From the NCBI GenBank assembly GCA_027924645.1, contig BSBN01000187.1, positions 14,588,001-14,652,000 on the forward strand: a DNA stretch of 64,000 bases, in the 5' to 3' direction. Made by a program: the position numbers and the translations under genes. Origin of the DNA: Cunninghamia lanceolata (Eukaryota; Streptophyta; Pinopsida; Cupressales; Cupressaceae). This document shows, one piece after another, positions 21,062-33,458 of this stretch. Under the pieces are notes generated by a model. It was given only the letters and a program-made list of their open reading frames with translations, ran no database searches and was not told the origin of the DNA. Positions within the stretch are counted from its first letter, which is position 1; every line of letters begins with the position of its first letter.

Positions 21062-24000
21062 CTATTCGTCAGGTTCTCCTTCTTCATTTTCATGATCATC
21101 ATGATCATCATTTCCCGTATCTTCATCATCCTGATGAATGTTGCTTTGCATATGGGCCTGCATGATTATCCTGACATTTTCATATGCCCCCACCACTCGT
21201 TCAACTTCTCCACCATCTTGAGTTTTTGCTTTGGCAATGGCGTGCTTGTGGGTTTGATATTTATCTTGAAGAGCCTCCAATTTGCTCTTCCTGCTAATTG
21301 ATGTTTCACTATAATTCTCCACCCTGACCTTGATCCTCATGATCTTATCCATGGCTTCTTCTGTCAGGTGGTTAAGAGGGTCATCAGCCATTAGCTGGAA
21401 GTTATTATGCAAAGCCTTTAAAGTAGAATCATCATCTTGATTCTCAATCTTTCCCTCTACTTTCCCTTCCAGGGCCTCCAGGATTTCTGCTTCAAATGAC
21501 ATCATGTCATGCAGCTTCATGCTAATATCTCTTAATTTGTTGTTGCATCTCTTTAATATATCACATTCAAATTTGATATCTTTATACTAGATATCTATCA
21601 ACATGGCGGTATTACTATCCAGTACCTATTTGTTTATTAAAACCTGAGGATTAATCCTCTTCATTTCAACCAAAGCACTCAAGGCTTTCTCTAATGGGAA
21701 TGACCTTCTTCTGGCCTCCATTTGTAATTTATCAGCCTTCCTTCTAGAGATACTTAAAGAATTCCACCACTGCAAAGACGCTTTAACTACTTCTTTAGCT
21801 CCATTGAGTGCGGATAACATCCACCTTCTCATTATTACTGATTCATGCTTCATAAGGTCCAACTTATTGACCTCTTCCTGAGAAATTGTAGTCAATGGGA
21901 CTGCTTCTGAAGTTGAAGTATCATCAGGGTTAATTAACCCCTTTATGTAGGCATGCAGCTGAGCAATGTGCTCTTTATGATTCTTATTTTTCTCTTTTTC
22001 CTTCTTTACCCTTTTGGTTAAAGAATCAATTATATCTTTTCCCTCTTGACCTTCCTGGTCTTCATTGGCAAACCCTAAATCAACAGTAGTGATCTGGAAT
22101 TCTTCCAAAGTGATCTTGCCCTTTTCCTTTTCAACCGTGGGAAGTGCTACTTGAGTAGTCCTTCTGCCCGCAGTAGGATCTCTTCTTATGGTTGAGGTTA
22201 ACCTGGCCTTCCTCTTCGGCTTCATGATGGTCTCTAAAAATAGTGTTGACACATCAAACTCATGGATTTCAAAACCTGATTCCATACTTACTTCTTTCTC
22301 AAGCCATGGAGGAACTTGATCTCCAGATCCTTGTCATTCATCATCATCATCATGATCACCCTGATCTCCAGTAACAACATCTATTTTCGATGGAGATGGT
22401 AACTTCCTTATTTCCTCCTCATGATGCTCTTCATAAGGGTGATCCTAGGGTACTTCCTCATTTTGAGGAATTTCTTTATCCGGAGGAGTTTCTTCTTGCG
22501 ATGGAGGATCCTGTGATGCATCCACATGATGATCCTATAGTTGATCCTGCACTTCATCCTTTTTTGTTTCATCCTCCTTGGTAATTTGCTCATTATGAGG
22601 CACATTTGCATCTGTGGATGTCATGTTATCTATCTTAGGTGCATCTACCTGATCTTGCATCATATTCTACTTTGCACCTGTAGTATCTACCTCTTGAGTC
22701 TTTAGGTCATCATGACCTGATATTTCTTGAGTTCGGGGGCATCATCGGTTGATGTGTCCTTATCTTCCTCGCCTTTCTGCTGGACTTCAACTATTCTAGG
22801 TTCAGCAGGTATTTCTTGTTGTTGCTGACTTGAACCTGGAGTATTACTCTCCTCTTCTGCATGCTTGGCTTTCTCAATATTTTCTTCTTTATTAGGAGCA
22901 CCTGCTTGATGTTCAAGACCATCATCTGTCCTGTATGTTAGATCAATCACCTCAGGGCTAGTCACCTGATCCACTAATTTATCAAGCCCCATTTCTTGGG
23001 CTATCTATTCTGGGCTCTTTTCTTTTTGTTGTTCCACTTCCTTCAGTTCTTCTAACACCGCCATCTTTACCAGTGGAGTTCCTTGTGGAGTTATGCGGAT
23101 GTTAGCAGCAAGGGTTTCCATTTTTTGAGAGGTTACCTCTTTTACTACCTCATCATCAGATAAATCAACTGTCTCCTCCAGTGAGACAAGACCACTTTGA
23201 ATTGGCCTAGAGGCTTCTTTCATTTGCTCTTCAGCCTGTTCAATCTTGAATTGAACAATGGTAGGAAAGGGTACATGATGTTGCAACTCTTTTCGGAACA
23301 CTTCACTACCAGCTCCCCTTAGCATTACAGGATCATGCTTTATTTTGCCTCTCATGGAGTTTCTTGGTTTCTTAGGTGTCGATGCCATCACCTAATGTGC
23401 TTTTCTTTTTCTAATGAGGGGCATAGGGTCCTCCTCTCCAGGTTCTTCATCAAGAAGAACATCCTTTTCCATTTGCTTTTGTGATGTTTGACCCTCCTCA
23501 TATGTTTCAGTAGCTTTCACAGCTGGCCCTTGAGTCTTTTTAGCCTTCTATCTATCCATGGGAGGCAGCGCTGATGAGGCTACTGCCTATTCTGATGTGC
23601 ATGCATCTTCAGCTGATATGATTATTCTTTCAACCATTACCCCTTTAGGTTCTTTTTTAGATTTCTTACCTCTGGAGGGTCTCTTGCTTTGTTCTTGAGG
23701 CGGCATTCTTTCTCCGTTAGATTTCCTCTTTTCAATCAGAAAGTCATCATATTCATTGTCAGGAATCTCCTACCTCTTCTTCTTATTATCAACTGTAAGG
23801 GCTACACCCTTCTTCAATGCATTTACTTGTTCATTTACCCAAGACTGGGTTATCCGCAGCATCCTACATATAAATAGTTCTAATGAGATATCCTCAGGCT
23901 ATGTAAGATCAGGTGCTGAGATTGTGTCATTATATATCTTCTTTTCTTCATATTCATCTGCTATTATTTTGCCATCATCCCTTTTTAATTGCACAGGCAC

Positions 24001-25404
24001 TGGAATACAATCAAATATTCTGATTTGGTTAAGAGTCAGCCTTTGATATTTTCTTCTTCTAGCCTCAGCCTCATCTTCACAATCTATCTAGAAATCCTCC
24101 AAGTGCTTCTGATGGATGGGCTTCCCCATGATTTTCTGCATCCTCCCATATGGGTCATATGATCTTTCCAATGGGAATGGCTGTAATTTCATCATGTCTA
24201 GACTAGCTATGACCTTCTTGATGTTTTCAAAATCTTGGCATATGTACCAACCCATTGTTACTTGAAACAGTACTAGTGGAATCTTATTATTTTCTTTGTA
24301 AGCATCTAGTATTGTGGATATCTATCTCATGAACTCCATTAAAACAACTGCATTAGTGGGATATCTTGGGAGCATGAGGGGATTTCCTACAAAGCCCTCT
24401 ATTCTAATGTAAGAGGAGGTTGTATATTGTATAAACCAGGCACCATGCCTATATATGACTTCCTGAGCTTCCATGCTCAGTCTCTTAGTCCTATCTTCTT
24501 CCATTGTCCTTACTAGATGCATAGAAAATGCATCATTCACTAATTTGTAATCTTGAAGATAATTTTGTCTTTGTAGTTGGGGATAATGATCCCATATGTG
24601 TGTATCATTTGTACTACCACCGATCTTGCCTACTATTGGAAGTGCATTGAATGTACCTCTGTAAGAACATGAGTATACCACATATGAAGTCATATGAAGT
24701 GAACACTCCAGGCCTCCTAGGTTCATGAGCTGTTCATTTAGGGCATCACTTATCATTTTAGCCCATAGTGGTTTGTTGTTTGTATAAAGACACATTAGGA
24801 TAACCCCATGCATTGAATCTTTAAAACTTCCAGCATCAGGCTGGCCTATCACTCTGCTGAGTAGGGCTATCATATATTGGTATTCATCATCAAAATCAAA
24901 CTTATATAGGTGCACTGGTAATTTGGCAGCAGCAGGGTAAGGACTGTTCTTTGCTCTCCATGGATACATTCTCTTTCTGGCAGCCTTCTTGTTGTTTTCA
25001 TACTCAATTTGCAATTTCTTCAAATCCATGCTGACCACTTTCCTTCCCAATGGCAAACTGAAAGTGGTTGCAATCCCCTTGATGGATAGATCTGCATAAA
25101 CCCTTCCGTGTTTCTCTACCTTCCTTGTATTAGGGTTGTAATTTCTTGCACATTCAATAATCAATTCTAGAGCCTCCATAGAGTAAGGAAATCTAGCTGT
25201 ACTCCACATTCCAGACACAAAAACTGCATCCAACAAGGTGCTATTATTCTTCTCATCACTCATCTTGGCCAACCATGCCGCCAAATCTGTGTTTCCCTAG
25301 TGTGTATCTATGATGATGCCATATTTGAACCGTACACCTTCAGGTTGAGAGAACATTGGTTTAAGAAATTCAGACTCAGACTTGCTCAACCTCTTATCGG
25401 CCAT
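21062..25404 (-). pseudogene. Element H ORF1: extra protein ahead of gag, function unknown
   Basis: It starts with MADKRLSKSESEFLKPMFSQ at 25404 and can be followed to the TAG at about 21062, about 1440 codons. The N-terminal half (to about 24100) looks globular, with signatures GRVYADLSIKGIATTFSLPL, MIALLSRVIGQP and FIQYTTSSYIRIEGFVGNP. The remainder is charged, Glu/Lys/Gln-rich and low in complexity, with an acidic Asp/His-rich end. Ogre-type elements carry an unassigned ORF at this place. I counted 14 in-frame TAGs and one TGA in the main frame, and no TAA except in a shifted stretch near 22700. The protein is non-functional as it stands. Its layout resembles ORF2 of elements A-C. Confidence 0.72.
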
Positions 25405-27894
25405 GGATTCCTGCAATAAACGGGACCAGTCTTACCATACAATACTTCATATACATGCATATAACATTATATCTTCACAGCATGATGCACATATATTCAT
25501 TAATCATCACTTCATCATAATATGCATAACCTATAAAGCTTCAAACCAGTGAAAAGCATACTACCTAGACATGCAGAAATGACAAAAGGAGGGTTTTTAA
25601 TTACTTACTTGACAACGCTTATCCCCTCGACTATGCTAATAATTATATGGAATAGATTCAGATACCAGTGATGCTCACTTGTCCTATTCTAATGCAAGCC
25701 GTATGCGTCTGCAGGTAGTCATATGAGGGTTTGAAATCTTGGCGCTCTTTAAAACTCATTTTATCGCATGGTAAGTGTAAAATGACTCTGTAAATTAACT
25801 TTTATCCTCACTCTTAGGGTAAATTTGGGCAAATTTGGGCAAATTCGATCATAACCATTGATCTTCTATTGCACGACATGATAAAGGAGATGATCTTCAA
25901 AAGATCGGGTGATATTCAAATATTAGGTGATATTTGGAATATGACCCCCTAAGTGTAATATGATCATTTTCCTTTGAGCGGGAAAAACCTATGTTGAAAA
26001 GATCAGGTGATCTTGAAAATGTCAGGTGATGTTTTAAGATGATGACCTTTTGTACTTGAGTGACCTCCTTTTCGGAATATCAGGATGACGTCATTAGGAT
26101 AATGACTTGGTTCATCATTGTAGCACTATGATGTCATCATCATGTTATGTAGGAAGAGTCATGTTTTGAAAATATACCCCCGTGAGGTAAAAGGGATGAT
26201 GATGTCATCGTCGGGGTGAACTTCATGTCTTTTGGGATTGGATGACATTACCAGGATATTGGATCTAGGGTGATATTTTGCGACAGGGTGATATTTAAAA
26301 GATAGGGGGATATTTGGAAATATGACCCCCGCAAAATATATGATGTTGTTTGATGGGTAAATGTCATTATCACATAAAATTGACATTCGGATCTTTGGAC
26401 CAAATGATTTATCAGGTGATAAAACTGGATCGGGGTGATCTTTCATAAGATGACTGATGTTAAGAAATATGACCCTCCCCTTCAGAATATCAGGTTTGAC
26501 CAGGACTTTGACTGACCATAACTCTCGTTCCCTAAGGAATATCAGGGTGATCCAAAACGCAAACCTGCATGAAATTTTGCACTCTTTCCAATCATGAGGT
26601 TATTGAAATGAAATATTAACTTTGATAAATTGACCTCATCATGATGACTTACCCAGCCCTCTTTTATGTAGGATCACCTGCATGACTTACTTTTACCAGA
26701 CCGCCAAAAGTAGAAAAACACAAGCCAAGCCAAGTAAAAAGTTGGGTCCCTGTTTTGCCAAGTCAAAATGGGGCGTGTTGTGTAACCACACAAAAATACC
26801 ATACTCATCTTTTTCAGACAGTGTGTGGACTATTCAACATATATTTGTGCACTTGAAGATGGTCTATATAGGCCTCTATCTCTACAAGTCTTGTATCACC
26901 TGTATACCTTCATCAATCACCATGGATGAGCTTGAAATGGATCTACTATTGTATCCAGCTAATAGCTTGACAAAACCTTACGCAATACCCTAACCTATTA
27001 CATAACTCTAAAACTCTTGCTAGAGATTTAAACCATTATGCAGACAACTTCAAATCATATACATACCTCATGACTAAGCCAAGTATAAGACCTGACACTT
27101 CATGTAGCAGATCTTTCTCTATTTTCCTATACGAGGTTATATCAGATACATTCCTATAGTAGGTCCATCTAAATTTTCTTATATTGGGGTTTTTTAATCA
27201 TGTTCATGTAGTAAGTCTCTTTTCTAGTTGTGACATAGTAGGGCTTTCCAAACTTAGATGTTTCATAACCCTAGGGTTTATCAGAGACCCAGGGTACTTC
27301 CATTATGCCATGTCCATCATTTCTTAGGCTCTATCTCACATTGTTTGCTACTTTTCTCTAAATTATTTTCTTCTTTTTGTATCTCTATCAAGGTATTTGT
27401 GCATCAAACATCTTGAACACATTTTTTGATTCTTGAATGGACTTCAACAAACATGCATGCCTCCATTTGTCTAGAACATGCAAAAGAAAAGGTAAGGAAA
27501 ACCCCAAAGGAATGACCTCAAATAAGCCTCTAATTAACCCTAACCCAAGAATGTCTGAGTTTAACCTCTGAAACCCAACTCAAACTTTGAAAGAACTTCC
27601 CTCCAAACATGTATGAAAAATTTTGATCAAACTAAGTTAATTTGAACATGAGGAATATTAAACCTTTGATCTTTTGACTCATAAGGAACATCATTTTATG
27701 TGGTAAAGGAGATCATTTTGACATATGTGTGCACTACAAGCCTTGATTTTACATTTTCAAAGGTCTAACAGCCTAAATGCGTCAAAGGAAATGGTTCAAA
27801 GACCTCACTTTACACCTTATAAACAAAGCCTATGAGTCTTAAATCAAGATTTGAAACTTGTCAACACTCCCAAGATGAATATGTTAACAATACT
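25405..27894. other. Non-coding region with clustered GGTGATATTT-like motifs; possible element H 5' LTR
   Basis: No convincing gene. Between about 25890 and 26620 the motif GGTGAT(A/C)TT and the phrase AATATGACCCCC recur many times in degenerate form, and a CRE-like TGACGTCA lies near 26085. The position just upstream of element H ORF1 suggests leader or LTR DNA. A weak PBS-like sequence (TGGTATCTGAATC on the minus strand, about 25645-25660) would fit, but no second LTR is in the window to confirm it. From about 26650 to 27894 I see nothing identifiable. Confidence 0.4.
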
Positions 27895-28480
27895 TTTGTA
27901 ATGAACCATCTACTCCAAACTTATTCTTGAAGACCCACTTACATCCTTTAGCCTTTCTTCCTTTAGGAAAGCATATGAGATCGCATGTGTCACACGAGTC
28001 TAAAGCCATCATCTCCTCCTATATGGCTAGCTGTTAAGACTTACTATCATCTACATGAGTAGCTTCCCTATAGGATATATGTTCATCGTCAGTACTCAAT
28101 AAAGAAATACATAATAGAAATCTAGTGGGCTATACCTATCAACTAGGTTTTGTTGTCTTGTGGATCTTCTGAAGGATGGAGTAAGAGATTATTCCTCATG
28201 TCCTTTTGTATGCTCAACTTCTTCTGTAACAACAAAGTCTTCCTCATCTAAAATTTCACTTGAATCTTCTTCTTCTTCTTCACCATCCCCTAATCCATCA
28301 TTTTGTTATTCTTGATGTGCATTTTCTTACAATAAATCAAAACATACTATCCTCTTCCTTCCATTTTTTTATGGATGTATAGGATCAGAAATAGCTCTAA
28401 GTTCCCTGAAAATCACATCTCTAGAAAAGATAACTTTTTGGTTAGAGGATCGCAAATCTTATAACCTTTTACATTCTAAC
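27895..28480 (-). pseudogene. Copia integrase-RT linker and start of RT
   Basis: CDLICFPKGRKAKGCKWVFK (about 27920-28000) matches the opening of copia RT, where PKGRKAIGCKWVFK-type sequence is usual. RT ends there, before any catalytic YVDD motif. The linker between about 28000 and 28480 is full of stops. Confidence 0.75.
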
Positions 28481-29660
28481 CATATCTAATGAAGATGCAT
28501 TTATGTGCTTTTGGATCCAACTTAGATTGCTTTTCCTTAAGCACATGAACAAAAACCTCACAACCAAAAACCCTTAAATGTGAAACAAAAGGTTTCTTAC
28601 CTATCCACACTTCATCAGGTGTCAAAATCAAGAGCCTTACAAGGAGATGTATTTAACAAGTAACAAGAAGTACTCATATCTTCTACCCAAAAGCATTTAT
28701 CCAAATGTGCATCACTTAACATACTTTTGTCTCTTTCCATTATTGTTTAGTTCATCCTTTCAGCAACACCATTTTGTTGTGGTGTATATGGAGTTTTATT
28801 TTATCTTATGATATCTACATGCTTATAGAAATCATCCAATTCCTTAGAGCAATATTCCCCTCCATTGTCAGATCTTAATATTTTTATCTTAAGTCCTAAT
28901 TGGTTCTCTACTAAGAATTTAAATTCCTTAAACTTAGTGAAAACTTTAGATTTCTCCTTCATAAAATAAATCCATGTGAATATAGATACATCATCAATGA
29001 AGGTACTGAAATAATAGAATTTTCCAATAGAATCATTATCCATAGGTCCAAACACATTTGAATGAATAGTTTATAATTTCTCTTTTGCTCTATTTCTTCC
29101 TAAATGAAAAGAATTAATGTTTTGTTTACCAAACATACAATCCTCATAGAAATCAAAGTGCTCATCAGAATAGGAGAAATCATCCAACAAACTTTTATTC
29201 ATAATTATTTTTAAAACATTTTCACTTGTGTAGCCCAATCTACAATGCCACAACATACATGTATTTTCAACAATTTTAGTTACATTAGTGGATCTACAAA
29301 CTGTAGTGGTTTCAATTCTAAATAGAGCTCCCATTCTTGTTCCCCTGGCTACCACCAAGCTTTCTCTCACCAATCTGCAACCATGCTTATTAAATGTTAC
29401 ATTCATTCCCAATTCATTCAACTTTGAAACAAAGATAAGATTTCTAGCCAATCCAAGAATATGTAAAACACCAGGGAGGGTTTTAATCATCCTATCACTG
29501 AAACACAATTGTACCTTTCCCCAACCAACAATCAAATATGTAGATTTATGCCCAAGGTAAACATTATCTCTATAATATTTCTCATATGTGGAGAACCATT
29601 CCTCATGAGGAGTCATATGATACAACCAACCTGAGTCAATCAACCACTATTCATTAGACA
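28481..29660 (-). pseudogene. Copia protease end, zinc-binding region and integrase
   Basis: IDSGWLYHMTPHEEWF (about 29590-29640) is the protease active-site region, with the copia DSGAS changed to DSGWL. LWHCRLGY...C (about 29140-29240) is the pre-integrase zinc-binding segment. The integrase core shows FIDD (about 28985-29000), SDNGGEYC (about 28845-28870), and the Glu of NGVAERMN (about 28755-28780), so all DDE residues are readable. There are frame breaks near 29060 and 28800 and a TAG near 28750. This is a typical plant copia integrase in decay. Confidence 0.87.
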
Positions 29661-30459
29661 TAACATTACATGAAAAAAGTAAAACTTCATCACCTACATT
29701 TCAGGACTTTATAGTAGAGGAATCCCATTCTTTCTTCACATGCTCCCTCTTACTATAGTTCCAACACTTAACTCTATTCTTTTTCCTGGGAGTTTTAGAT
29801 CAACCTTTTGATTTCTTATGCCCCTTTTGATCTCCTTTTGGTTCTCTTTCCTTAAACCTCCCCCTAACATTAAGAGCATCCACTAAGATATCCATAGCCT
29901 TATTCCTCATTTCCTATGATAGTAGAGTTGCAACAAGGGAATCCATCTTTAGATCTTAGATGATAGCAGTGATAGCATGAATGAAATTATCTCAAGAGTC
30001 AAGAAAAGAAAAAAGAAGAATAATACACTTATCTTCCTCTTCTAGATCTTAACATCCACAAAAGCTAATTGACTTAGAATCAAATTAAATGTATTCAAGT
30101 GCTTAGCTATTGAATCATTCTCCTTTATTTTAAGGGAAAATCACTTTATTTTGAGATATAGTTTATTTACTAGGCTCTTGGCTTGATAGATTTCACCCAA
30201 CCACTTCTATAAAGCATGTGCAATCTTCTCAACAGAGACTTTCAACAAGATACAATCTACAACACATAATTGGATTGTTCCTCTTGCCATTTGTCCAATT
30301 TGTCCCACTCATCCTAACTGACATCATCAGGTTTTTTTCTCTTCATATGGAAAACTATTTTTCTCCCTCTTCAAGGAGATCCTCCATTTTTAGCTTCCAC
30401 AGCTCATAACCCATTCCATTAAATTTTTTTATGTCTAATTAGGATGCGGATGTAGCCAT
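29661..30459 (-). pseudogene. Copia gag, heavily decayed
   Basis: The start MATSAS...LDIKKFNGMGYELWKLKM (30459 to about 30375) matches the usual opening of plant copia gags. A later block, MDILVDALNVRGRFKEREPK (about 29830-29895), and a broken zinc knuckle, KCWNYSKREHVKKEW (about 29725-29770, two of three Cys lost), complete the outline. Stops of all three types and several frame changes are present. Confidence 0.78.
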
Positions 30460-30553
30460 GGATTCTACACAAATCTATAAAATAGATTCAACAAGAACTC
30501 CCACTACAGCTCAAAAAACCCTCACACTTCCACACAAGTCATAGAACTAGCCA

Positions 30554-30567
30554 ACCTTTGATACCGA
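30554..30567 (-). other. Degenerate copia primer binding site
   Basis: The minus strand reads CGGTATCAAAGG next to the LTR end, against the usual TGGTATCAGAGC. It is recognisable but carries several changes. Confidence 0.6.
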
Positions 30568-30568
30568 A

Positions 30569-31303
30569 TGTTAGAAATGAAGGTGAACAACTATAGAATG
30601 GAAATTTGATTTTAACTATAACTATTAATCTAGTGCATAACTGAATGGAGATTATAGGAAATTAGATCAGAAATACAAAGAAATAAATGAACAAAAGAAC
30701 TGAACACATAGCACAGTGTTTATGTAGACAAACCCTATCAAGAAAAATCTCCACACAAGAAGAGATGCACCAATCTATATTAACTTTAATAGAGTTTACA
30801 ATACATCACTAACAACCTCCTCTTCGGTCTTCAATCCAGTAGCATATGTTTTTTGGTCTCAACTCTCTAATCTCTCATACATAGCCATAATACAATATCC
30901 TCATAAAGGGGTTTCCTTCTAGGGAAAGAAAAGCCAACGTAACTTCTACTGTTAGATCTATGACCTAATGATGAATAGTCCAGATTTACAGTGTAAAAAA
31001 CTATATGTATATATATATATATCTGTGTGTGTGTGTGGATTTCAAGGGTGCTACCCCCGAACCCCCAGTGGGGCGCGTGACCCCCAGACTACTCATTAGT
31101 GGATGGTCCTCTTAGACTCGGTAGGGGGGCTACCTCCCTACACTCCCGGGATAACCATCATTCATTAGGTATCTAGATCAAACATGCGGTTGAAACAAGA
31201 TCACTACTTGATGAATACTTCTTCCCTTATAGATATTTCAAAAAACACTAGTAGTAATTAATTGCAGGGGATTTACAAGGTTGATGGCACCATAATCCTA
31301 ACA
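30569..31303 (-). repeat. Copia 5' LTR
   Basis: It is bounded by TGTTAG and CTAACA, which form the inverted termini normal for LTRs, and directly adjoins the PBS. It contains a (TA)n/(TG)n run at about 31005-31040. There is no partner LTR in the window, so the outer boundary at 31303 rests on the CTAACA terminus only. Confidence 0.7.
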
Positions 31304-31856
31304 ACCCAAAGGGTCACTAGTTGTCAATCTCCTATTTGGATTCCTCAAGTTCTAATGCCTAGATGGGTGTCAATTTTTCTCATTGATGATTCTTAGGAAT
31401 TCTATGTAGTTGTCATGTTCTAGTATGACTTGGTGTGTGAATTCTACATTTTTTATGATCTTGAGAGTATTGTTGGTAAGAAATGGGAGGGATACCGGTC
31501 TAGAGATCTGGTCCTCAGTCAAATCTATAAGTCTAGTTTATACCCCAGTTAGACAATGAGAGAAACATGAATAAGCATTAAGGAAATAAAATATGCAATA
31601 CAAGATAAGTAAAGCATAGCATCACAACACATATACAATGATATCATAATCATTATATCTCAATTATATTCATCTCTCAGTAATAGGTATATACATATCC
31701 ATACCGATAGGTCTGAGTCTCTACCTTATATGCACTCTCACATGTACACTCTTACTCTCTATGGTCACTCTTGCTTTTCATTGCTTTGTATGTACCTCCT
31801 ATATATCTAAATAGAGGTGTGTCCTTTCCCAAAATACCTCTTTATGAGTTGGATAT
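31304..31856. other. Unassigned sequence between copia LTR and C array
   Basis: About 550 bp, AT-rich, with no gene, LTR or repeat that I recognise. GATAT at 31852-31856 would be the target duplication of the C array, but its partner is outside the window. Confidence 0.5.
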
Positions 31857-33393
31857 TATTGGCAAGAGACACTGCTCTGGTATAGATCTGTATGTTGTCA
31901 CTGATGGCAACAAGGTTCAGAGATCCAATCACCATGACAGGAAGAGATATCTCTGGAAGAACGTATTAGATTCTAGGTCCAGTTGACAAAGAATGGCTAA
32001 GTATGGAAAGTATGCAGAGTAGAAGACATGAAGTTAGCTGGTATGCCTCCATAGATAATGATCCAGTAATGCGGTTCAGGTATGATGTCAGTTGATATTT
32101 GATAGTGTTATGCCTTAGAGATTAAGTCCTAATCCTCTCTGTAAGTCATCTTGAAGCAATGTCTAAATCTGGGAAAGCAAAGGTATTGCAGGAACAATGA
32201 ACAGGGTCTAGTGCAGTAGTCTGCATTCCTTCGCAGACAAGTATTTTAGTATGTAGTTTTGAGGTGTTGTAAACACTTATATGAAGTATCTTATTCCAGC
32301 CATAGGAGACCTAAGTTCACCAAAAGGATAGGTACAAGCTACTAAGTACCGACATAGTGTGTGACAGAGTTTGATAGAGTCAGAGTCTGAGTTCTAATGG
32401 TCTACATCTCTCCACAAGATGATATGATGCCTTGTGGTTCTAAGGATAAGATTGGAATGTGAAAAGAGTCCCTGATATGGTTTTGGAAGTGTTTTGAGAT
32501 CCTTAGTAAAAGTTGCAAGTCAATAAATGAAGTTGTTAAGCATACTCTTAAGGGAGAGACTGACAAGTATATTAATCATTGTGTGGAGAAGAGTTAATGT
32601 TTGGAGGATCTATGCAAGTAATTGAATGATTAGATCCAACCTATACGAACATGTTTGGGAGATGATTTGGGTCTGCGCAACACATAGTGCATTGGATTGA
32701 GCGACAAGGTACATCCTTCTATGTACACGTTTCACTTCTTGGATGCTGACCTGATTATGAAGTAAATCATGATGCTGATATATAAAGGCAATGAAATTTG
32801 GTTGAGTGGTGTGACAGTGGAAGTATATCTGGGTGATGCGAGGATGTGAATAGAGGAGCAGAGTTAGAAGATCAGCAGCTATGAAGACTTGGGATTTAGA
32901 ATACAGTTGTTAAATGACTGCACCCTAGCATAGTGGTTGATCTTGAAGCAGTACTTAGTTATTATGTATGATCTGATTGGAAGCAAGATTTTTTTCATCA
33001 AGGCAATAAGCTGACAGTGAGCCTTCATTAGGTTTTAACAACCCTTATTGTAATCTTGAGAGGTTTAGGGTTGAGGTAGTGAGCCTGCTAAATCTAGTTG
33101 TACTTCATGGTTATAAGCCAGCATGTTCTAGGCTCGTGGGTTGACCAAGCCTGAACATCACTTTTGTAAATATTGCATTATATTTATGAGAACTAATCCT
33201 CTCTGTGGTTTTTCCATCTTTGGTTTTTCCACGTAAAATCTTGGTGTTATGTGTCATGCTTTTGTGGATGTTGTTTAGTTGTATATTTTACTTCTATTGG
33301 ATTATTCTTGTGAAATGGTTAGAAGTTAAAGTACATGAAAAGATTTATAGAACACTAATTCACCCCCCCTTTCAGTGTTCCTGACATTCAACA
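31857..33393 (+). repeat. Element C LTR 1
   Basis: 1537 bp ending TTCAACA. It begins TATTGGCAAGAGAC, where the other copies have TGTTGGC or TGTTTGC, a G-to-A change in the terminal TG. A TATA-like TATATAAAG lies at 32779-32787. Confidence 0.9.
32779..32787 (+). promoter_or_regulatory. TATA box candidate in element C LTR 1
   Basis: TATATAAAG is also present at 52579-52587 in LTR 2 and as TATATATAAAT at 58363-58373 in LTR 3. Conservation in all three LTRs supports a promoter role. Confidence 0.5.
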
Positions 33394-33395
33394 AT

Positions 33396-33408
33396 TGGTA
33401 TCAAAGCC
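33396..33408 (+). other. Element C1 primer binding site
   Basis: TGGTATCAAAGCC begins two bases after the LTR, with one change from the initiator Met tRNA complement TGGTATCAGAGCC. The C2 copy at 53193-53205 reads TGGTTTCAGAGCC. Confidence 0.88.
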
Positions 33409-33458
33409 AAGTTCCTTGGAAGAAGTTTAACTTAAGGAAGATCTGGGACAGTGTGATC

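Larger units (their letters stand above)
1..25404 (-). mobile_element. Element H: large Ty3/gypsy retrotransposon (Tat/Ogre-like), decayed and twice interrupted
   Basis: Read right to left on the minus strand, the visible order is ORF1, gag, protease, zinc-motif spacer, archaeal-type RNase H, RT, RNase H, integrase. An extra ORF ahead of gag, an archaeal-type RNase H in addition to the normal one, and a CX2HX4HX4C-type gag knuckle are features known from the Tat/Ogre branch of plant Ty3/gypsy elements; the assignment is by motif reading only. The element is interrupted at 10292-17748 (element A) and about 2812-7822 (unidentified DNA). The polyprotein ends at a TGA at 41-43, so the 3' LTR lies outside the window. 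The 5' LTR should lie above 25404 but I could not delimit it. Many in-frame stops, mostly TAG, and several frameshifts make it non-functional. Confidence 0.8.
27895..31303 (-). mobile_element. Ty1/copia retrotransposon, 5' part with one LTR, truncated in RT
   Basis: Reading right to left: LTR (31303-30569), degenerate PBS, gag start at 30459, degenerate zinc knuckle, protease, integrase, and the first residues of RT near 27900-28000. Integrase preceding RT is the defining copia order. Beyond about 27895 the copia sequence ends without a 3' LTR, so the 3' half has been deleted or replaced. Stops and frameshifts are dense, indicating an older element than A. Confidence 0.85.

Noticed and set aside
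25645..25660. PBS of element H (TGGTATCTGAATC on the minus strand)
   Set aside because: Only about nine of thirteen positions match the Met tRNA complement, and no LTR end could be confirmed beside it, so it is not listed as a feature.
30218..30409. Plus-strand frame in the copia gag region
   Set aside because: Antisense shadow of the decayed gag, which is recognisable on the minus strand.
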